A stretch of 63,900 bases of DNA, taken from the NCBI GenBank assembly GCA_002067065.1, contig MVPY01000079.1, positions 1 to 63,900 on the forward strand, in the 5' to 3' direction. Source of the stretch: Methanobacterium sp. PtaB.Bin024 (lineage in GTDB: Archaea > Methanobacteriota > Methanobacteria > Methanobacteriales > Methanobacteriaceae). The notes below the pieces were generated by a model. The model saw only the letters and a list, made by a program, of their open reading frames with translations, searched no databases and was not told where the DNA came from. Within the stretch, counting starts at the first letter, position 1, and each line of letters starts with the position of its first letter. Position numbers and translations under genes: made by a program. Below, piece by piece: positions 12,701 through 20,812 of this stretch.

Positions 12701-15122
12701 CACAGGCTACGGAATAAACTTACAAGACTACTATTACTACTATACTGGAACATCTTACATAACTGATGTTTCAATAACTAACGTCACAGTTTACAATGCA
12801 AACAACGATGGAATACACATAATAATGGATCGGACCAACAGCGGAAACCTAACAATAACCAACACCACATCAAACAACAACACAGGATACGGATTATACG
12901 CCACACTACGAGGAAACGTAAACATCACCAACAACAACATCACCAACAACAAAAACTGGGGAATATGGCTAAGAGGACACAACAACCCTACTGTAACCCT
13001 TAACAACAACAGTGTAAGTGGAAATGCTAACGGACTGTATCTGCAGAGTATTAATGGAGGTGACTTCCAGGATAACCAGTTAATCAACAACACTGGTAAC
13101 GACCTGTACACCACTACTGACACCAGTAACACCTTCACTCGACTGACAGTTGGCCTGACTCATCCCACCACCATGACCATTACCTATATCAATGGTATTA
13201 TTGTGAATGGTGTGGAAACAGCACCAGCTGACCCAGTAGGATGGGCAAATATTGGAAAATACGTAGACCTACAGGGACTGGGAAGCACTGAACTGAATCT
13301 GACCATGTTCTACAACGCAACCGATGTTTCCAATGTTAATGAGGACGAACTTAAAGTTTGCCACTATGATGGCAGCAACTGGTCTGAATTGGCCGGTAGT
13401 GGAGTTAACACCGTAGACCAATATGTCTACGCTAATGATATCAACTCCTTCAGCACATTTGCCGCATTAACAGAGAAACTATCCACCACCCTAGAACTTC
13501 CAGATGTCACAGGATACCGAAACGAAGATAAAACCATTTCCACCACACTTAAAGATTCCAATGGAAACTTTGTAGTGGGTAGACAAATCAAGTTCTTCGG
13601 GGATGGTACAGAAGTGGGCAGTGCCAACACCAATGCTTTAGGTGTGGCTAGTATAATCCACAGTTTAACTGAAACTGCAGGAACCTACACATTAAGTGCA
13701 AGCTTTGCTGGAGATGATGCTTACAATGCTTCATCCAACAACACAGCCACTTTAACTGTGAACAAAAGACCCACCACCCTAACAGTGAACAACACCAGTG
13801 GTACTAACGGCCAGGATGTCCAATTGGCAGCCAGACTAACCACTAACGGCGTTGCTGTAGTTGGTGCAACCATCCAATTCACAGTAAACGGAGCAAACGC
13901 AGGCAACGCAATAACCAATGGCAGCGGAATAGCAACCCTATCCTACACCATAACACAAACACCCGGAACATACACCATAAACGCCACATTCAACGGCGAT
14001 AATGACTACAATGCCACAACTGCTACCAATACACTCACCGTGTACAAAAACAGCACCAACATAGTAGTAACCGACGTTACAGGTGTTAACGGTCAAAACG
14101 TAAACCTACAAGCCACGTTAACCAACCAAGATGGAACATCACCACTCACTGGAAAAACCATCCAATTCACAGTAAACGGAGCAAACGCAGGCAACGCAAT
14201 AACCAATGGCAGCGGAATAGCAACCCTATCCTACACCATAACACAAACACCCGGAACATGGACCATAGGCGCCATTTTCAGTGAAGATGATGACTATAAT
14301 GGTACAATCGGAAGTGGAACTCTGACTGTGGAGGATAAAGCCCCTAGTTTAGTGGTTCCTGATGTTAATGGTAAAAACGGCACACAAGTGGACCTTAACG
14401 CCACCCTCACCGACAACGAAGGCAACCCATTAGCAGGTCAAACCATTTACTTCCGAGTAGATGGCACCTTAGTGGGCAGTGCTGACACCAACAGTAATGG
14501 AGTGGCTTCCTTGCCTTACACCATAGATCTAACTGGTGGAACACATACCATCCAGGCTGATTTCCTAGGTAATGAGGCTTATCAGGCATCAACTGGTACT
14601 GGAGAGTTAAAAGTGCCTTTAGCCAGCCTGTACATCCATACAAGTGCCAGTAAGACCAATCCAACTCTGGGAGAGATTATCACAATCACTTTCAAGTTGG
14701 GTAACAATGGTCCGGATACTGCTGAGAACGTGACTTTCACTCTTGTGATACCTGAAGGCATGGAATTTGTCACTGCCAGCACAGATCAAGGCAATTGGAC
14801 CTACAACGCCACTACCAGAACCATAACCTGGAATCTGGGAAACGTAACCGTAGGCGACCCCTATCTGTGGGCTAAAGTGAAAGTTGTCAGCACAGGATCC
14901 TTCGTCTTAAAACCATTTTTAAGCACTGAAACATATGATCCTAACCTGAACAACGCAATCCAAGCCATAACCATAAATGTTCAGGCTGCATCACAAGAAT
15001 CTCAGGCACAGGTAAACGCCAAAACCGTAGGAATGCAAACCACTGGTTCACCAATCAGTTTACTGGTACTCGCGGTTCTGATGTTATTAGGTGGAATGAT
15101 AGTTCCAAAAAGGAAAAAATAA
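9759..15122 (+). CDS. Adhesin-like surface protein with beta-helix and Ig-like repeats
   Basis: A 1787-residue secreted, membrane-anchored protein. The start is GTG at 9759, seven bases after a perfect GGAGGTGA; this gives a signal peptide (basic start, hydrophobic stretch to GTVSA, cleavage near residue 35), whereas an upstream in-frame ATG would bury it. Residues about 60-1125 are Asn/Thr-rich parallel beta-helix repeats (NNTTITNPTGYGI types) with very many N-x-T/S sequons. About 1125-1240 is a separate beta domain. About 1240-1620 holds four Ig-like units (TTLTVNNTSGTNGQDVQL types). About 1622-1740 is a DUF11-like domain (LGNNGPDTAENVTFT). The end is one membrane helix followed by PKRKK. 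The likely role is cell-surface binding, as inferred for methanogen adhesin-like proteins. Repeat units are almost identical at DNA level, and their codon use (AAC, ACC, very little T or G) differs from both ends of the gene. Confidence 0.9.
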   Translation: MINKRITPQNKRTLPFILISLTLILTLFMGTVSAADWTVGPGGSYNYTSIQQAIDNESTVSGDTISVYDDGGNPYVYNENVEVKKANLTIASTGQVTVNGSSKPNSAVFTVNNAGSLSSIIGFVLAGATSSSGVLINGADNVDLINLTINNCQRGVTIQGTSTNITADGIDINGTTGQGVYLVGKLTNVNINQANISNTGASSIEKHETTHLYGITINTTTITNPTGYGINLPDGYYYYGEGNYYLTNVIINNVTITEATNDGIRIIMERTGSGNLTITNTTVTNSNNYGMYLKTRETLHLENNTITNNGYNGGDNNYYGIYINGQSNTNTTITPDNNIQENRNGIKIENIGQTNKNIEFNGNLIKNNAGYIFYINNGQYITINNGNWNDTTTQSVTGNRIYIAIYLTGTSTNITLNNLTINGTTQQAVYLVGKLTNVNINQANISNTGASSIEKHETTHLYGITINNTTITNPTGYGINLPDGYYYYGEGNYYLTNVIINNVTITEATNDGIRIIMERTGSGNLTITNTTVTNSNNYGMYLKTRETLHLENNTITNNGYNGGDNNYYGIYINGQSNTNTTITPDNNIQENRNGIKIENIGQTNKNIEFNGNLIKNNAGYPILINNGQYITITDATFDDTTTQSATGNRIQVAVRIEGTSTNITLNNLTINGTTQQGIYLSGTLNNITINNTEISNTGASSIQKTDYHDLHGITINNTQINNSNSYGINLQDYYYYYTGTSYITDVSITNVTVYNANNDGIHIIMDRTNSGNLTITNTTSNNNTGYGLYATLRGNVNIQNNTFNNNEKNGIYGIWIRGYNNPTTTFTDNTVENNTNGIYIQDINGLTINDTNNNIHDNGGTNIRLSGADNITIENLTFNNTVRTYNYAVYADNCDNLTLQNFNINGTTQQSIYIGGTATNTTINNVNITNSTQQGIYLSGTLNNITINNTEISNTGASSIQKTDYHDLHGITINNTTITNPTGYGINLQDYYYYYTGTSYITDVSITNVTVYNANNDGIHIIMDRTNSGNLTITNTTSNNNTGYGLYATLRGNVNITNNNITNNKNWGIWLRGHNNPTVTLNNNSVSGNANGLYLQSINGGDFQDNQLINNTGNDLYTTTDTSNTFTRLTVGLTHPTTMTITYINGIIVNGVETAPADPVGWANIGKYVDLQGLGSTELNLTMFYNATDVSNVNEDELKVCHYDGSNWSELAGSGVNTVDQYVYANDINSFSTFAALTEKLSTTLELPDVTGYRNEDKTISTTLKDSNGNFVVGRQIKFFGDGTEVGSANTNALGVASIIHSLTETAGTYTLSASFAGDDAYNASSNNTATLTVNKRPTTLTVNNTSGTNGQDVQLAARLTTNGVAVVGATIQFTVNGANAGNAITNGSGIATLSYTITQTPGTYTINATFNGDNDYNATTATNTLTVYKNSTNIVVTDVTGVNGQNVNLQATLTNQDGTSPLTGKTIQFTVNGANAGNAITNGSGIATLSYTITQTPGTWTIGAIFSEDDDYNGTIGSGTLTVEDKAPSLVVPDVNGKNGTQVDLNATLTDNEGNPLAGQTIYFRVDGTLVGSADTNSNGVASLPYTIDLTGGTHTIQADFLGNEAYQASTGTGELKVPLASLYIHTSASKTNPTLGEIITITFKLGNNGPDTAENVTFTLVIPEGMEFVTASTDQGNWTYNATTRTITWNLGNVTVGDPYLWAKVKVVSTGSFVLKPFLSTETYDPNLNNAIQAITINVQAASQESQAQVNAKTVGMQTTGSPISLLVLAVLMLLGGMIVPKRKK
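10297..10871 (+). repeat. Adhesin internal repeat A, copy 1
   Basis: About 575 bases that recur 747 bases (249 codons) downstream with only a few substitutions seen by eye. The block starts at CTACCTCGTAGGTAAG and ends at AACGCCGGATAC. Confidence 0.9.
11044..11618 (+). repeat. Adhesin internal repeat A, copy 2
   Basis: Second copy of the approximately 575-base block, same strand and same frame. Similarity drops sharply after AACGCCGGATAC, where copy 1 continues ATCTTC and copy 2 continues CCCATC. Confidence 0.9.
11781..12151 (+). repeat. Adhesin internal repeat B, copy 1
   Basis: About 370 bases starting at CAACAAGGAATCTACC. They recur 774 bases (258 codons) downstream. Inside, a short segment near 11900-11935 differs between copies, which suggests patchy exchange with repeat A (the copy 2 version matches repeat A there). 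Confidence 0.88.
12555..12925 (+). repeat. Adhesin internal repeat B, copy 2
   Basis: Second copy of repeat B. Its THR/PRO segment around 12675-12715 (AACACCACCATCACCAACCC) matches repeat A rather than repeat B copy 1, a mosaic sign of gene conversion. Confidence 0.88.
13869..14259 (+). repeat. Identical 103-base units in two adhesin Ig-like domains
   Basis: The stretch 13869-13971 is repeated without visible change at 14157-14259, an offset of 288 bases (96 codons, one Ig-like domain). DNA identity including third codon positions points to recent duplication or conversion. Confidence 0.88.
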
Positions 15123-15160
15123 GGGCTTAAAAACCCTTCCCCCTTTTTATTTTTTTAGGG
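15121..15160 (+). terminator. Terminator after adhesin-like gene
   Basis: AAGGG and CCCTT arms with an eight-base loop overlap the stop codon and are followed by a T-rich tract (about 15144-15158). The next gene is convergent. Confidence 0.6.
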
Positions 15161-15296
15161 AAATTACCACTTTTTATTTAAAAAAAGAGCAGTTAGTTTT
15201 AGTTTAATTTTTAATGAGTAGTTAGTCTAATTTTATTTAATTTTAATCCATAATTAATCTTAATTCCTAAAAAATAGCTGTTTGACTTTTAATTCT

Positions 15297-16451
15297 CTAT
15301 AATCTGATGGCCCTTTCATGTTTAAAGGACCTGACTGTTCCTATGAATATCAAAAAAGAGATCACCAGGGTGGGTAGTAAGTAAAGCATGATTTCTGGTT
15401 TGATTATAGGGGATGATGCCAATTTGACCATTAAAACTGTGGGTATGAAGTTGAAAACCCCCTGGAAGATGTCTGATTTGATAAATAGTGGTATGAAGAG
15501 GATGAAAGTGGCGAAAACCAGTACCAGGGTTATGGCAGAGTTGGCCTCCTTGGTGCTATCCACCAGCATGGATATGAATATGCCCACCCCTATGAATCCC
15601 AATCCAAGGAAGAATAACACTAAAAAAAGAAGGGCGGGGTTGTATATGGGCACCCGTAGAAGATCTAAAAATCCCATCCATATCATGCTCTGTATAAGGG
15701 AAAAGAATAATATAGGTAGTGTTTTGCCAATTATAATCATGTAACTGGACATGGGAGTCATTAATAATACTTCGAAGGTTTTTCTCTCTTTTTCACCCAC
15801 TACACTGTCGGTTACGATGTTACTTGCCAGGAAGAATGGTAAAAGGAGGATGAATGGGATTATAAAGCCGTAAATTAATTCCACGAAGTATGAACTGTCT
15901 AATAATATCTTGGCTTCGTTATTCTGGTTAATTTTGATTATCTCTAAGTTCACCGGGTTTTGAATGATATTTACCTCGCTCTGGTTTAAACCTGCGTTTT
16001 TCAGTCTTTGTTCTATATTGAACTTTTCAACGGCATTGTTGATCTTGGCAGATGCCACTGGATAGAAAGCATTGGAATAATCCAGTTGTGCCACAACTTC
16101 CCCTGATGAAGAAACATGAACAACTGCCACCAGTTTATTCCCCAGGAACTTTTGTGCTTCTTCGGTGGTGTTATAATAATTGAGGGTCAGTTTCTCATCT
16201 TCGAGGTACTGTGCCAGTGTAGATCCATTTAAATCCTCTGGTAAGCCTACATTCAGGGCAGATGTTATCCCGACCTGGTCCATGAGGGTGGGGTCACTGG
16301 CCACTGCAGCTACTGCTACCAGTCCCACTGCACCCATGATTATAAAGATCTGGACAAAGACAACCAGTATGTAGATCTTGTTTTGTAGGATGTCTCGGGC
16401 CTCTTTCCTGGATAAGGCCATTATTTTCGAGATGGTGTTGGAGATCTTCAT
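15297..16451 (-). CDS. ABC-2 type transporter permease (NatB-like)
   Basis: A 384-residue membrane subunit. One N-terminal membrane segment (ILVVFVQIFIIMGAVGLVAV) is followed by a large extracytoplasmic domain (about 50-190) and five or so C-terminal membrane segments. The VVGEKERKTFEVLLMTPMSS motif is typical of ABC-2/NatB export permeases. It is the last gene of a minus-strand run after the MacB-like permease and its ATPase. It may pair with that ATPase or with the separate Nat-type ATPase upstream. The exported substrate is unknown. Confidence 0.88.
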   Translation of the reverse strand: MKISNTISKIMALSRKEARDILQNKIYILVVFVQIFIIMGAVGLVAVAAVASDPTLMDQVGITSALNVGLPEDLNGSTLAQYLEDEKLTLNYYNTTEEAQKFLGNKLVAVVHVSSSGEVVAQLDYSNAFYPVASAKINNAVEKFNIEQRLKNAGLNQSEVNIIQNPVNLEIIKINQNNEAKILLDSSYFVELIYGFIIPFILLLPFFLASNIVTDSVVGEKERKTFEVLLMTPMSSYMIIIGKTLPILFFSLIQSMIWMGFLDLLRVPIYNPALLFLVLFFLGLGFIGVGIFISMLVDSTKEANSAITLVLVFATFILFIPLFIKSDIFQGVFNFIPTVLMVKLASSPIIKPEIMLYLLPTLVISFLIFIGTVRSFKHERAIRL

Positions 16452-16512
16452 GGTCTTATTTTTTTTGCGAGTTTTTAAAACCCATTTTTTTATTTATTCA
16501 TCTATCTTTTAT

Positions 16513-17166
16513 TTATTCGTATATCTTCCCATCTCTCATTTGGACGGTTTTTTGGGCGAATTCTGCTGCCATGGGGTCGTGGGTGACGATGATTATAGTC
16601 ATACCCTCCTGGTTGAGATCGCCCAAGAGTTCCATGATCATCTTACTGTTGGTTGTGTCCAGTTCTCCAGTGGGTTCATCTGCCAATATTAACAGGGGAT
16701 CGTTGGCCAGTGCCCGGGCTATGGCCACTCTCTGTTCTTCACCACCAGATAACTGGGTTGGTAACCGGTCGTACTTCCCCTTCAACCCAACTCGATCCAG
16801 TATTTCCCGGGCTTTTTCCTTATCCGGTTTCATCATTGGCAGCATCACATTTTCCAGTGCAGTTAACTGGTTCAGGAGGTTAAACCGTTGAAAAACGAAT
16901 CCTATCTGGGTTCTTCTCAGATGCGCCTGTTTCTTCCCAGATAATTTACTTACATTTTCACCTCCGATAGATACTTCTCCTTTGGTTGGTAAATCCAGTA
17001 TACCTGCCAGGTGGAGGAGGGTGGATTTTCCTGAACCTGAGGGCCCCATAACTGCTAAAAAACCACCTTTTTCAACATTGAAATTGACTCCCTGCAGGGC
17101 GTTGATCTCCTCAGAACCCATTTTGTAAGTTTTCCATGCTTCTTTAATGTTAAGTATATCAGTCAT
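16513..17166 (-). CDS. ABC transporter ATP-binding protein (MacB/LolD type)
   Basis: A 217-residue ATPase with Walker A GPSGSGKST (41-49), the LSGGEEQRVAIARAL signature and Walker B LLILADEPTGELD. The signature has GEEQR where GQ(Q)QR is usual, a mild variant. Its ATG overlaps the end of the upstream permease gene by eight bases (ATGACTGA), a sign of translational coupling. With the FtsX/MacB permease it should form an exporter or mechanotransmission complex at the membrane, a class often tied to peptide or lipoprotein handling. Confidence 0.94.
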   Translation of the reverse strand: MTDILNIKEAWKTYKMGSEEINALQGVNFNVEKGGFLAVMGPSGSGKSTLLHLAGILDLPTKGEVSIGGENVSKLSGKKQAHLRRTQIGFVFQRFNLLNQLTALENVMLPMMKPDKEKAREILDRVGLKGKYDRLPTQLSGGEEQRVAIARALANDPLLILADEPTGELDTTNSKMIMELLGDLNQEGMTIIIVTHDPMAAEFAQKTVQMRDGKIYE

Positions 17167-18247
17167 AGCGCAGCGCCTCCACTACATTGAGCCTGGATGC
17201 CCTCCAGGCAGGGTATAGGCCAGCAAGAACACTTAATACTGTGGCACCACCTACTACAGCTAGAATCAGCCATGTGGGGAGCATGTAGGCCAGGGACACG
17301 TCTTCCATTCCCAATTGTGGGCCGAATAGGATTATGCCCAGTTGTAGTAGTATGGCTGCCAGTACTAATCCGATAAGTGCACCAATAAAACCTAATAGTC
17401 CTGCTTCCATGAGTATGCTGCCCAGCACTTCCCGGTTGGTGAAGCCAATTGCCTTTAAAACACCTATTTCCCGGGTTCTCTCGGTTACGTTCACCAGCAT
17501 TATGTTCACAATACTTATGACTCCCACGAGGAGTCCTATGCTGGCTATGGCTCCAATGAAAAGCATGATCCCATTCATCATGTCATCGATTTGTTTGGTG
17601 AAATCTGATTGAGTCATGGCCATAGTGTCCGGGATCTGGTTTTCCACGTCGTTTTTCGCGGTTTCCGGGTCTCCCCTGGCACTGGCTGTGATACTGGACA
17701 CTTTGTTATCATTTAAGGGTAAGGCTCTATCTATATCTAAATATACAAAGCCCATCCCCATTCCAAAGCTCTGTTGGGTTATTCCGGTTACGGTGAAGTC
17801 CTGGTCTTTAATGGTGATATTGCTACCAATCTTATAACCAAAGTTATCTACCAGAGACTGATCAACAACCACCCCGGAGGTGCCATTAAATTTAACTTGA
17901 CTCCAGTCAGACATCCCCACTACATATATGGGTGTTTTATCCATATCTGTGGTGAACTGGACTTCTTCTTTAAAATCATAAAGTTGGGACATGTTTTTAA
18001 TTTTAGAGATGGTTTCCTGATCCAGATAAGAATCTCCACTACCCATGTATCCTCCTCCGGAACTGTTGTATATGGAAACATCTCCCATCATGGTTTCGGT
18101 TTGTTCCTTAATGTAGGATTGCATTCCAGTACCAGCACCTATGAGAAGTACCAATGTACCCACTCCAATGATTATTCCCAGCATGGTTAGGGCACTTCTA
18201 AGCTTTCTTCTTTTAAGATTTTTAAAGGAAAGTTTGTAAATGCTCAT
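17159..18247 (-). CDS. MacB/FtsX-type ABC permease
   Basis: A 362-residue permease with the MacB layout: one N-terminal membrane helix (ALTMLGIIIGVGTLVLLIGA), an extracytoplasmic domain (about 45-225) and three C-terminal helices starting at GIMLFIGAIASIGLLVGVI and including the TERTREIGVLKAIGFTNREV loop typical of FtsX/MacB. The ATG follows AGGAG by about six bases. It overlaps the ATPase gene and lies 50 bases after the XRE regulator gene, so it may share that operon. Confidence 0.93.
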   Translation of the reverse strand: MSIYKLSFKNLKRRKLRSALTMLGIIIGVGTLVLLIGAGTGMQSYIKEQTETMMGDVSIYNSSGGGYMGSGDSYLDQETISKIKNMSQLYDFKEEVQFTTDMDKTPIYVVGMSDWSQVKFNGTSGVVVDQSLVDNFGYKIGSNITIKDQDFTVTGITQQSFGMGMGFVYLDIDRALPLNDNKVSSITASARGDPETAKNDVENQIPDTMAMTQSDFTKQIDDMMNGIMLFIGAIASIGLLVGVISIVNIMLVNVTERTREIGVLKAIGFTNREVLGSILMEAGLLGFIGALIGLVLAAILLQLGIILFGPQLGMEDVSLAYMLPTWLILAVVGGATVLSVLAGLYPAWRASRLNVVEALRYD

Positions 18248-18297
18248 TTTATCTCCTGTGTTATTTTATAAGAGTTCATAATAGATACAAATTTATA

Positions 18298-18501
18298 CTA
18301 TAGAAAAGCCTCTAATTCAAATACTTCTTCAATATATTCCCTCTTCAAAGCTTTTGTTATCCTATAAGCTAATATGAGGGAAGGATTATACCTTCCCTGC
18401 TCCAAAGCTATAATGGTCTGTCTGGTGACATCCACAGCTTCTGCTAACTCTTCCTGAGTGATTTTAAGCTCTTTTCTGTACTCCTTAATTTTTGTTTTCA
18501 T
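18298..18501 (-). CDS. XRE-family helix-turn-helix regulator
   Basis: A 67-residue, single-domain DNA-binding protein. The Cro/C1-type HTH is ITQEELAEAVDVTRQTIIAL (14-33), followed by EQGRYNPSLILAYRITKAL, as in the small YgzD-like repressors. It is the third gene after two DUF2178 proteins and so is placed to repress its own operon; three palindromes at that promoter are the natural candidates for its sites. No ribosome site is evident, so translation may depend on the upstream gene. The role assignment is inference from arrangement. Confidence 0.92.
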   Translation of the reverse strand: MKTKIKEYRKELKITQEELAEAVDVTRQTIIALEQGRYNPSLILAYRITKALKREYIEEVFELEAFL

Positions 18502-18528
18502 GGTTTCAACAGATACTTATTTATTCTA

Positions 18529-18939
18529 TCAACTTTCCTTCTCCAGTTTGTATCGTGTGCTAAAATTTATTATAGCTCCAACAAATGCCGTAACTATGAT
18601 CAATATCCCTAAATTATCTTCAATTCCATTAAAACTGGATAAAATTATGGAGAATATGATAATGGTTATTATCATTCCCCAAGCAGTATTCCTCATGGCA
18701 ACAGAATAGTGTGATTTCTCTCGTTCATCCATTGCTTGTAAATAGGCATACAGCATGTCAAAAAATAAGAATAAAAACAATCCTGTGATGGCTATGGAAA
18801 TTATTATATTTTGAGGTAACATCATTCCTATAAAAATTAAAGAAACCGTAGCTATTAAATAAAGAGTTCCCTGCCAGGTCATTTCAAAACTATAAAAGTC
18901 GTTTTTCTTTTTGAACCATTCAGGTTTTGCTATTACCAT
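18529..18939 (-). CDS. DUF2178-like membrane protein, copy 2
   Basis: A 136-residue protein with four predicted membrane segments in two pairs. Between them lies a charged loop (AMDEREKSHYSVAMRNTAW) of the kind seen in DUF2178 proteins that travel with small XRE regulators. It begins VIAKPEWF, almost the same as the upstream gene product (IIAKPEWF), so the two are tandem paralogues. The ATG follows GGGGTG by five bases. Function is unknown; a membrane-stress or transport-associated role is only suggested by its ABC-exporter neighbours. Confidence 0.8.
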   Translation of the reverse strand: MVIAKPEWFKKKNDFYSFEMTWQGTLYLIATVSLIFIGMMLPQNIIISIAITGLFLFLFFDMLYAYLQAMDEREKSHYSVAMRNTAWGMIITIIIFSIILSSFNGIEDNLGILIIVTAFVGAIINFSTRYKLEKES

Positions 18940-18969
18940 TTTTACACCCCTCTTATCCCATATTTATGT

Positions 18970-19401
18970 TTAATTTTCCCTTTCCAGTTTATAATTGGTT
19001 ACTGATTTAGATATAATCCCTGCAGCTAAAGCAAGGATGATAAATGGGTTTGCATAAATTTTTTGTTGCAGTGCATTGTAGGCTAATTCGATAAATAGCC
19101 CAACAACCAGGACGAACATCATAGCCCAAGCAGCATTTCTTTCAGCTATGGCTTCATGGATGCGTTCTCTTTCATCTTTTTTCAGTTTCCACATCACATC
19201 TACCATGTCTATTATTAAAAAAGCCACCCATACACCACTAATGACTAATCTGTTCTCTGTAGATAGATTAGGAATTAATTGTAGTGCAACTAATAATAGA
19301 AACATCCCTGCAATGTAAACTGCACCTTGCCATGTTTTTATGCTAACTCCCCAGCCCGTATATTTTCTCCTACCAAACCATTCAGGTTTTGCAATTATCA
19401 T
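18970..19401 (-). CDS. DUF2178-like membrane protein, copy 1
   Basis: A 143-residue paralogue of the next gene with the same MIIAKPEWF start, four membrane segments and the loop KLKKDERERIHEAIAERNAAW. It is the first gene of the probable operon DUF2178-DUF2178-XRE, with 30 and 27 bases between genes. The ATG follows GAGGTGGGG directly. Its upstream DNA has three evenly spaced palindromes, so this gene is likely under tight repression. Biochemical role unknown. Confidence 0.82.
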   Translation of the reverse strand: MIIAKPEWFGRRKYTGWGVSIKTWQGAVYIAGMFLLLVALQLIPNLSTENRLVISGVWVAFLIIDMVDVMWKLKKDERERIHEAIAERNAAWAMMFVLVVGLFIELAYNALQQKIYANPFIILALAAGIISKSVTNYKLEREN

Positions 19402-19412
19402 AACCCCACCTC

Positions 19413-19478
19413 ATGTAAAAAATATATTACATTTAATGTAAAAAATATATTACATTTAATGTAAAAAATATATTACAT
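19413..19478 (-). promoter_or_regulatory. Three palindromic operators at 23-bp spacing
   Basis: The 20-base sequence ATGTAAAAAATATATTACAT occurs three times (19413, 19436, 19459), separated by TTA, giving a 23-bp period of about two helical turns. Each has ATGTAA and TTACAT arms. The array starts 11 bases before the first DUF2178 start codon and ends next to a TATA-like TTTAAATA (minus strand, 19481-19488). Bound repressors would cover the transcription start and the leader. The small XRE protein of the same operon is the most likely ligand. Confidence 0.75.
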
Positions 19479-19480
19479 AG

Positions 19481-19488
19481 TATTTAAA
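19481..19488 (-). promoter_or_regulatory. TATA box of DUF2178-XRE operon
   Basis: TTTAAATA on the minus strand lies immediately before the operator array. The start of transcription would fall near 19458, at the border between the second and third palindromes. Confidence 0.45.
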
Positions 19489-19564
19489 CTTTCGCATTTA
19501 GTAACAAAAAACTAAAGAAAAAAATAATAAAAAAAGTTTCCTGTTAAAGATAAAATTATTTAAC

Positions 19565-20758
19565 TTATTTTTTAATACCAATTAACTGAAGTAAAAGTGA
19601 TACAGGTCCTGGACGAGGCCCAAATAAGATATCATCCCTTTTAAATAAATAAGCAGCAATCCAAAAAGTTATCACGCTCATTATAAGTACAAAAACCACT
19701 GGTAGGAGGATTTCTGGCATGCTGATGGTATCACCGGTAAATAACCTCATCACAGTGGTCATTGGTGAGATATTGGCAGAATAACTTTCCCTGGAAATAT
19801 AGGCCAGGGCAGGGACAATCAAAAAGCCCACCACAATGATGTAGGCAAAACTGATTACTATACCTGCTTCTTTGTAGTTCTTGGCGTAGGCAGCTATGAT
19901 AGAGGTGAGTCCCACAATGGGTATGGCAGTGAATACCACCATAAGATAAACCAGAATCACGTTGTGTATGGAAAAACCTGCACCAATAAGGACAATTATC
20001 CACATGGCCACCTGCAGGGCAGATATAGCCACCACAGCCAGCCCTTTACCCAGCAAAATTTCCCCAGAAGATATGGGCATTGCTACGAGTATTTCACCTG
20101 TTTTACGCTCCTTTTCCCCCACTACACTGTCGATTATTATGTTACCAAAAAGGAACAGGGGCAGAAATAGGAGTACAGAGAGCATCACCTTTTTAATAAG
20201 CTGCATGGGTAGTGATTCACCGGTTTTTTCCTCCTTAACACCGCTGGTGTTGCTGTTATTTTGAGGATTAACTGACTGGAGGTAGGAACTGGTTAATGCT
20301 GTTGAAAGGGTTTGAGTGGTGGTGTTAATCTCATCCCTAATCACACTTCTTTTGGGATCTGAATAGTCCAGGTAGAGGGTAGTGTCCACGATTTCTCCTT
20401 TCTGTATCTGAGTAATTGAATCAGATGAAACATTGTAGAAACCATTGGTTTGACCAGTTTTAAGGCGATCCAGGGATTGATTACCATTGGTGAGGTATAT
20501 TTTAAGTATTTCCGGGTTTATTCTTTTTTCAAATAGGCCCCCTTCATCATCAACATCCAGTGTGGCGAAATCTGTGAGTGAAGGTGTTAATGATATGGCC
20601 CCCTCTGATTGCATGCTGGCTTCGAAGGAGTTAAACATTATAATTAACATGAACAGGACTGATAATTGCATGAAGAATATTAAAAGGAATTTTTTACTCT
20701 TAAGAGTGTTTTTAAACTCCCATCGAGTAATGGTGAAAAAATTCATGTTCATATCCAT
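19565..20758 (-). CDS. ABC-2 type permease (NatB-like)
   Basis: A 397-residue export permease. It has an N-terminal helix (FLLIFFMQLSVLFMLIIMF), a large extracytoplasmic part (about 45-195) and five to six C-terminal helices. The VVGEKERKTGEILVAMPISSGEILLGK loop is characteristic of NatB-type permeases. It lies 54 bases after a Nat-type ATPase on the same strand and should form the membrane part of that exporter. It resembles the other ABC-2 permease 4 kb downstream in layout. Substrate unknown; sodium or peptide export is known for relatives. Confidence 0.9.
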   Translation of the reverse strand: MDMNMNFFTITRWEFKNTLKSKKFLLIFFMQLSVLFMLIIMFNSFEASMQSEGAISLTPSLTDFATLDVDDEGGLFEKRINPEILKIYLTNGNQSLDRLKTGQTNGFYNVSSDSITQIQKGEIVDTTLYLDYSDPKRSVIRDEINTTTQTLSTALTSSYLQSVNPQNNSNTSGVKEEKTGESLPMQLIKKVMLSVLLFLPLFLFGNIIIDSVVGEKERKTGEILVAMPISSGEILLGKGLAVVAISALQVAMWIIVLIGAGFSIHNVILVYLMVVFTAIPIVGLTSIIAAYAKNYKEAGIVISFAYIIVVGFLIVPALAYISRESYSANISPMTTVMRLFTGDTISMPEILLPVVFVLIMSVITFWIAAYLFKRDDILFGPRPGPVSLLLQLIGIKK

Positions 20759-20812
20759 TTTTCCTAACTATTATTTCATTAATCAAACGAGTTACTATCA
20801 GATTAATCGATT

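Noticed and set aside
10297..12925. CRISPR-like array
   Set aside because: The repeats are hundreds of bases long, in frame and coding, with no uniform short repeats and spacers.
19413..19478. CRISPR or simple satellite
   Set aside because: Only three units with a three-base spacer, located exactly between a TATA box and a start codon; an operator array fits better.
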